Source of the DNA: Begonia masoniana
Taxonomy: Eukaryota > Streptophyta > Magnoliopsida > Cucurbitales > Begoniaceae
Assembly (NCBI GenBank): GCA_022432975.1
Contig: CM039502.1
Span: forward strand, 12,624,954 to 12,688,953
Length of the DNA: 64,000 nt
Direction of reading: 5' to 3'
This document shows positions 58,121 to 64,000 of this stretch, in pieces (the first letter of the stretch is position 1; every line of letters begins with the position of its first letter). The notes under the pieces were generated by a model. It worked only from the letters and a program-made list of their open reading frames with translations. It did no database searches and had not been told where the DNA came from. The translations under genes were made by a program, and so were the position numbers.

Positions 58121-60330
58121 ATGTCCATTCCAATCCTTGAAGCCTGCAGGAGGAGGAGAAGTAAGCCGAAGCTCTATGGATTCCACACCTTTGCTGATCC
58201 AGGTTGTCCTCTGAGACCTGTCGGCCCTTTCCGAGAAAATATCAGGCTCTTTCTTCAGCACTGTGCCGAGCTAGAAGAATGCACCGTTCAAGGCATGCGG
58301 ATTTGGTGTATACTTCTCGTTCACGAGAATCGAAGCTTCATGATCCCTCTTTATGTAATTGAAGAAAATGTGAAGCACTCTTCGCGTCCTTACTGCGATC
58401 AATGCCGCTGTATTGGTTAGATTCATTTTCATTTCGGTTTGATCTTGGTTTCTTATTCAATTTCGAAATTAGGGTTTTACAATTTCTCGTTGGTTTTCTT
58501 TTTTTACCTAGGGTGGAGTAATCACTTCGTTTCGAAAAGAAAGTATCACATAATAATACCGGCGGATGATGGGTGGAATAAGCCTCTCGATGATGGCGTT
58601 TTCGATCTTCAGAATCATGTTCTTCACGGCTTGATTCACTGTAATGGATTTGGTCATTTACTATGCATAAATGGAATCGAAGGAGGCTCGAAGTTTCTCT
58701 GTGGCCGAGAAACAATGGACCTCTGGGATAGAATCTGCACAAATTTGAGAACAAGGTGAGCGGTTTGTATAACAGAAGAATATTAATTTGAGAATTTAAT
58801 TTCTGAAAGTGAGTGTTTTTGTGATGTAGAAATATAACAGTTGAGGATCTGTCGAAGAAGCGTTCAATGGACCTTCGTCTTCTCCATGGAGTAGCATATG
58901 GCCATTCTTGGTTTGGAAGATGGGGTTACAAATTCTGCAGAGGAAGCTTTGGGGTAAAGGAACACCATTATACCAGATCTATTGAAATTTTAAGCTCTTT
59001 AGAGCTTGATAATGTTATCCAAGATTTTAGTGACACAAACGGAAAAAGTGAAATGAAGCAAATCATTCGACATTACAGAGATTTGAGCGAAACCCACTTG
59101 GTTACTATTAAAGATATTTTCAAATTTATGCTAACTGTAAAGTCTTCCCCTCCAAAGCAGAACACCATTAAGATCAACTCTGTTGCTTCATCTTCTATAG
59201 TGAAACCTCCAACCAAACAAGTTCCGCAGAGCAGGTGTGGTGTCAAAGAGAAAGCAGCTAAGAATAGAAGATTTCATGCTGTGGTCGCTAGTATGGATAG
59301 TAGGTGGCCTTCAAGGAGACTGGAATATGCAGCAGAGGTGATTGTGAATTCATTGAAAGAAAAGAGAGCAGAAAAGTTCAGCAATGGTGGAATGACCAGG
59401 CAAGAAGTTCGGGATTCGGCTCGAAGTCATATTGGCGACACAGGTTTGCTCGATTACGTTCTTAAGTCGATGAACAATGTAATTGTTGGGAGTTATATAG
59501 TTCGTAGGTCTGTTAACCCAAAAACTAGGATTTTGGAATACACAATTCATGATGTTGAAAATGAGGTTAGTATAAGTGGGGAAGATCGAGAAATGTCAAT
59601 TGAGATGCTCGAAGAATCGGCTCCGACGCCTGGAATTGATGTTTACAGCGACGTGCTTTACTTGTACAAAAACGTGCTGTTGGATTATCCAGGGTCTGAG
59701 TTAGTAGTATTAGCAAGTCAAGGAATTCTCGACAGTAAACACTTTGCAAAAGTGTGGCCTCTTGACGATGACGAGGGTCACTTGCTGACATTTATTTGTC
59801 AATTGATTCCAAGTTTGAGAGATTTAGATGAGAAAATAGCTACTGATTTGCCGCCTCCACCAGGCGAAATCATCGTTCTTCCGCTACACACAACACTTGG
59901 GGAGGTAAAACAAGCAGCCGAGAGTGCTCTGAGGGACACCTACTGTGTTGCAGAGGAATTTACAGTGACAGAGATTGATGGGTTGGAGGATATGGAGGAT
60001 GAGGACGTGATATTTGGAACTGTTGAGTCAGGCTCAGAGCTGCGAGTAAGAGGAACTGGAATAGATTTGGAGAATTCACTTAAGTACCAAGGGGGAGCTG
60101 ATAGTTGGAAGGTGAAATGTGAATGTGGGTCGAGGGACGATGATGGGGAGAGGATGATTGCGTGTGACATTTGCGAGATTTGGCAGCACACTCGATGCTG
60201 TGGCATAGACGATAACGAGACTGTGCCACCATTGTTTGTGTGCTCGGGGTGCTGTGGGTCTATAGGCCATGCCACATCGGATGCTGCCTTCGAGTTTGAG
60301 CCTGTGTATTTAGAGAGCGTCAGGTACTGA
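58121..60330 (+). CDS. MMD1-like: PHD-finger protein of the MMD1/DUET (MALE MEIOCYTE DEATH 1) family
   Basis: Three exons: 58121-58415, 58512-58755 and 58830-60330; junctions TATTG|GT, AG|GG, AAG|GT and AG|AA. They total 2040 bases, 679 aa (Arabidopsis MMD1/DUET is about 700). The N-terminus MSIPILEACRRRRSKPKLYG, the blocks VEENVKHSSRPYCDQCRC, WSNHFVSKRKYH and VAYGHSWFGRWGYKFC, and DSARSHIGDTGLLDYVLKSM are family hallmarks. A C4HC3 PHD finger is near residues 606-656 (CECGS, CDICEIWQHTRC, FVCSGC). MMD1 is a nuclear chromatin reader acting in male meiocytes (chromosome condensation). A close paralogue of that family is the alternative. Looks intact. Confidence 0.92.
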
Positions 60331-61279
60331 AAATGGACTCAACTTGGTTTTCGTTTCCAAATTTTGGTTTTGTTTTCTTTGTTTTAGAGATTGGCTGAGT
60401 TTGTAGGGAATTCGTTTTGCTCCTCTCTCTAACTCTATTTGGTTCAGATTGATTAAAACTTGTTCCTGTAATCTCGACTGTGGTGGATGGGTTGAAATCT
60501 AGTCAATGACCAAGAACCCTTTGAGGGTTCTGTTTTTCTGTCATGCGTTGGATTGTGAGTGGGCCTCAGAGCTTGGTTTGAGTTTAATCACTAGCTAAAT
60601 GAGCCTCTCTAATTGGCATCCAGGTTCACTGAAATCAGGCTCAGAATAACTTCAACAGGCCTTCACTTTTGTCCGGGTCAAGGCCTGTCTATCAACCTTT
60701 CGACGGGCCAACGAGCCCAGCCGAGCTGTTTTCGCTTGAAAATTATTACATATTCATTAGCCTCGAGAGGCAAGAATAACTAGAACCACAATTATCAACT
60801 ATGCAAGTTTACTCGTTGGATAAGTTTTTTTTTTATTAAAAATTAGGTTCAGAACAGGTTGAAAGTTCTGTTGAACCATCACATGGACTTATTGTTAAAA
60901 TAATAAAAGCCTGATCCAAGACCTGGGAGATTGCCACGACTCTTTGCTCTACTTGAAGAAGATGTCATCATGCTTTAATAATGATTCTATATGTTACCAA
61001 TACAAAGGGACGTGTGAACGATTCAAGTATCACATCACTTGGGTTTCTTTTGATCTAAAGTCAGACAAGAAGCTCTACAAACTATGATATATTTATTAAA
61101 GGGTAATTAACAATTTAAACACTAAAGTGTTAATTTAATTTGAAACACCTAAATTCAAATCATTAATAACTAAAATATTAAATTATTCAAAATGTAACCA
61201 ATCAAATCCTGTTAGGGGTCCATCACTCATCTTTCTATCAAGTGCTTATGTGGCACTAGACATATTGGATTAGAGTCAA
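60331..61279. other. 3' UTR of the PHD gene and intergenic DNA
   Basis: No gene recognised. The 61095-61200 stretch (GGGTAATTAACAATTTAAAC, CACTAAAGTG) is AT-rich and repeat-like. It ends where GC content rises sharply at about 61280. Confidence 0.4.
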
Positions 61280-61646
61280 TATGGGGGTCGAGACTCCCCC
61301 TTCAACGTGCATCGCACGTGATTCGAGAATGGGGGTCCCTGCCCTAGAACGGCCCCTCGTTCTTTGCACCCCAATTTTAGGGGTGCTCGAGAACTTGGGG
61401 TCTCCTTCCTGGAATGACCCCTCGTTCCTTGTCTTTCATATTTCACGGGTTATTGGAAACGAGGAGTCCCCGCCCCGAAACGGCCCTTGTTTCATGCCTC
61501 TCCATTTTAAAGGGTGGTCGGGAACCCCCCGTTCTGTGCCTTAATTTTGAGCACGGTGAGAACAGCCTTAGCGCCAAAACGACCCCCCGTTCTTAAACAT
61601 TACGCTTGAGAACATGGCCCCAATTCGGGCCGGTGACCTCCCGTTC
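61280..61646. repeat. GC-rich degenerate tandem repeat, about 65-80 bp units
   Basis: About five units of a pattern CGAGAA..GGGGTC..GCCC.GAAACGGCCCC.CGTTCTTTG followed by an AATTTTA-like block. Examples: 61324-61387, 61388-61455, 61456-61520, then shorter diverged ones up to the Cassandra LTR edge. GC content is far above the surrounding DNA. Open frames through it come from base composition and show no coding signature. Confidence 0.65.
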
Positions 61647-61912
61647 TGTAACGACCCCTTTTCCCAGCAAGATATTGTCCGCTCTGGGGATTGGGCCGTA
61701 GCCCAATATCCTCCCCTCACGGCTTTGTTTGGCGAGAACTGCCCGGAAGGTCACCCAACCTGGAATTACTCTCGCCGAAGCACTTTTAACTTCGGAGTTC
61801 TTATGGGATCCATTGTCAATTGTGCTCCAAAGCACATCTTGCTATCTTGGGAGAGATCTCTTACATATGTTTCATTTCCATGTACTTCCCCAAGCGATGT
61901 GGGATTGTGACA
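61647..61912 (-). mobile_element. Cassandra TRIM LTR carrying 5S rRNA-like sequence
   Basis: On the minus strand it begins TGTCACAATCCCACATCGC and ends GGGGTCGTTACA (TG..CA, 266 bases). Bases 61734-61812 read on the minus strand as GGATCCCATAAGAACTCCG, AAGTTAAAAGTGCTTCGGC, GGCGAGAGTA and GGTTGGGTGACC, the 3' two-thirds of plant 5S rRNA including the pol III A and C boxes. This combination defines Cassandra elements. A purine tract (AAAAGAGGGGGT) lies directly upstream at 61913-61924, so this is a 3' LTR, with the internal part to the right. Confidence 0.85.
61734..61812 (-). other. 5S rRNA-like segment within the Cassandra LTR
   Basis: Box A-like AAGTTAAAAGTGCTTCGGC and box C-like GGTTGGGTGACCTTCCGGG are recognisable with a few substitutions from the plant 5S consensus. 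The 5' third of 5S is unrecognisable, so this is not a functional 5S gene; pol III initiation from it is possible but unproved. Confidence 0.85.
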
Positions 61913-62074
61913 ACCCCCTCTTTTACGACCCGGGATTAGCCTATACTCGAGTCCGGGATTCGCCTACACTCGGCTTAGGTCCCGAGGTTTTCCCCGCAAC
62001 CCAAGGTTTGCCCCGCAGTCATACACATACGTTCACATTCGGGTTATCACAATCACCCCCCCTCGGGGGCCCAA
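61913..62074 (-). mobile_element. Cassandra internal region, cut by a Ty3 LTR
   Basis: Non-coding text with GCCCCGC and CACCCCCC blocks lies between the Cassandra LTR and the T1-family LTR starting at 62075. Neither a primer site nor the second Cassandra LTR is present before that edge. Confidence 0.6.
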
Positions 62075-64000
62075 TGTAACGCCCCGAGTTATCTGAACCC
62101 GGTTTGCTACTCATAACGCTGAACCGAACCATGACGTCTTGATGCTAAATTAAAATTTCACTCGACAGCCAAAATTTGACTTTTTCTAAAACTAAATATA
62201 TTTAAAAACTTGCAGCGGAAAATCAATTGAACATCAATGAAGCTAAGTAACCTGTGAAAACATTTTAAAATGACTGTTGGAAGTGTTAAGAGTAATTGGC
62301 CAAAAGACGTAAAGCTTAAAAAAACGCGGAATGCCCGTGAAGTTGCCGAAGTCGAACACATCTGCCGACGACAAAGTCAACGGAAGAAGCAGAATTAGGA
62401 ATAGGAGGTTTCTACCGATGATGTGTACAAACAACGCACCACCATCTACCGACAAGCCAACACAACTACATCTGCCGATGAAGTCAACATAACTTCATCT
62501 GCCGGTGGAGTCAACATAACTTCATCTGCCGATGGAGTCAACATAACTTCATCTACCGATAGATTTCCATCTGCCGATAGACAAGCACGCGACATTCATT
62601 GACAACGACATTACGACTCCTTCCGATAAGATTAAAATATACGCTACATCTGCCGATAGCAAAACTACAGGTTTTGCAACTTGCACCTGCCGATGACGTC
62701 AGCCGGATGTCTCCTTCATCCAACATCTGCCGATAGACTTCAGAACAGCAATTTTGCTGTATTCCAAGAAAGCTCTGGCTATCAAGGATTTAAGCATTTT
62801 ACTAAGACCAATCAGAGACAGATCAAATCATTGCATCACTCAAATCTAGTAGAAAAACAGTATTTTCAAAACCCAACAGAACATTAATATCAAAGATTCT
62901 CAGAATGTATTCAAAGTTTTGAAAGACACTACTATCATAAAATTTTCAGAAAAGGAAACATCTATACTGAACTAGTTACTCCCAACTCAACACCTGCAGC
63001 CATGGATTAAACCGCCTCAACAGATGACCAAACCGATGCCTGAAAATGCTCCTCCAACCAGCCTATTCCTCATGTTGGTCGGTAAACATACCTTCAGTAA
63101 CTTCTTCACCTACATCACAAAACTCATCTATTAGCCTAATGCTAAGCAAGTAGAGCTATGAATGAAATGGATCAATGAAGCAATAATTTCCCTAAACATG
63201 CGGTCTCTACTTTCTCATCTCAGTTGTATTCAAATTCGTTCTCTGTTGATCCCTCTGTACGATGGGAAAGTGGATCAGTCATTCCCCAAAGCATACATCC
63301 TCTGATCTCAATTAAGGGGCGGATTAATTTCCTTAACAGTTTAACTGATCTGATCCCCCTGTAGGATTGGGAAGTGGATCACTTTTCCCAAAACCTCAAT
63401 CCTCTGTTCTCAGTTAAGGGGCGGATTAGTCCCCCTTAACAGTTGTTCTGATCATCCTGCTCACACTTACCATGTGTTTCATGTAAATTCATTTTCGTAA
63501 TCTTTCAAAAACATGATGCATGACAACTGGAAAATAAACATACAAAACATACATAAATCCTACTGTTTTGTGATATAGGCCCGAAGGCACAAACAAACTC
63601 TACTTACCTGGATTCTTGGCGAGTGCTCGGTTAGGAGCTTCTTCGGGATCTTTCTCACCTAGAACATAAACAGAACATTAAGTCAACCTGTACTAAACCT
63701 CATTCTAAGGCATTCAGAAAACCTAAGGGAATAGTTGGGAGTTCTGATCGCCAAGCATTACTGATTCTATGCTAAACCCGAATCTACTCACTTTCCTGAT
63801 GAGTTCCCAAAATACATATCCAACACTCCCCCATACAATCTTCCTTAGTTACTAAGTCAGAAAAATCGAGGTAGAAACTTTTCTAGCTCGGCGAACGGAC
63901 TCGGGGAAGGAAATCGCCTGGGAAGTCTGCTGGTTTGAGCTGAAAACCGAGAGCAAGAATGAACAGTGGCGGCTAAGCTCAATAAATTTCTTTTAAATAG
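62075..64000 (-). repeat. LTR of a second T1-family Ty3 element, continues past the window
   Basis: Begins TGTAACGCCCCGAGTTATCT like 4994, shares ACTTGCAGCGGAAA and, near 63540-63610, GGCCCGAAGGCACA. The left neighbour has no primer site, so this is the outer edge of a minus-strand element's 3' LTR or a solo LTR. Between 62345 and 62745 it has many CATCTGCCGATG-type modules, including a ~26-base repeat (GTCAACATAACTTCATCTG, three times from 62482), and one TGACGTCA at ~62694. It is clearly diverged from the T1 LTR, so a different subfamily. Confidence 0.85.

Noticed and set aside
61734..61812. Genuine 5S rRNA gene
   Set aside because: Only the 3' two-thirds is recognisable, with substitutions, and it lies within Cassandra LTR ends.
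61281..62079. Several ORFs of 60-116 aa in the GC-rich block and Cassandra LTR
   Set aside because: Open because of high GC and tandem repeats; overlapping frames on both strands and the 5S-like region show it is non-coding.
1..64000. Clustered novel enzyme or defence system
   Set aside because: Apart from two ordinary plant genes and one small frame, every sizeable open frame belongs to known retrotransposon proteins.

Overview
The window is nuclear DNA of a flowering plant, almost certainly a eudicot. It holds spliced GT-AG genes of plant-only families (a SKOR/GORK K+ channel and an MMD1/DUET-type PHD protein), plant LTR retrotransposons (Tekay/Del-like chromovirus, Tat-like Ty3, Sirevirus-like Ty1/copia) and a Cassandra TRIM with 5S rRNA sequence in its LTR. 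I cannot name the species. No bacterial-type system, CRISPR array or tRNA gene was seen.

Layout. 1-7206: a decayed Ty3 chromovirus (T1, minus strand; left LTR cut by the window edge), lying inside the 3' non-coding region of a plus-strand Tat-like Ty3 element whose LTR is 8510-10162. 10163-14864: AT-rich intergenic DNA with a stray exon resembling ARS1/ZNF830, inverted-repeat element remains and a duplicated 50-bp segment. 14865-45706: one retrotransposon 'onion'. A Sirevirus-like element C (own length about 6.9 kb, IN/RT lost) was hit in its 3' LTR by a Ty3-type element now reduced to a solo LTR (15859-29232, duplication AATCC). That LTR was hit by copia A (17105-27673, duplication GGTTG). 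The gag of C was separately hit by copia B (32738-43320). 45707-49344: AT-rich intergenic DNA with internal duplications and an inverted-repeat element.

49345-56239: a 13-exon outward-rectifying K+ channel gene (817 aa) whose first intron carries a 923-bp hairpin transposon with an exact 9-bp target duplication. 56575-56796 (minus): a probable 73-aa gene, tail to tail with the channel. 58121-60330: a three-exon MMD1/DUET-like PHD-finger gene (679 aa). 61280-64000: a GC-rich tandem repeat, a Cassandra LTR with 5S-like sequence, and a second LTR of the T1 family running off the window.

The most notable observation is regulatory. LTRs of unrelated superfamilies share short repeated modules: an exact 13-mer ACTAAACGACAAA in three families, arrays of CATCNGCCGATG-like units, and dense TGACGTCA palindromes (bZIP/CRE type). 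Copia A and B share most of their LTR scaffold but carry different arrays. This suggests a common host-factor-responsive module set acquired or converged on by several families. All copy numbers and identities here are eye counts.
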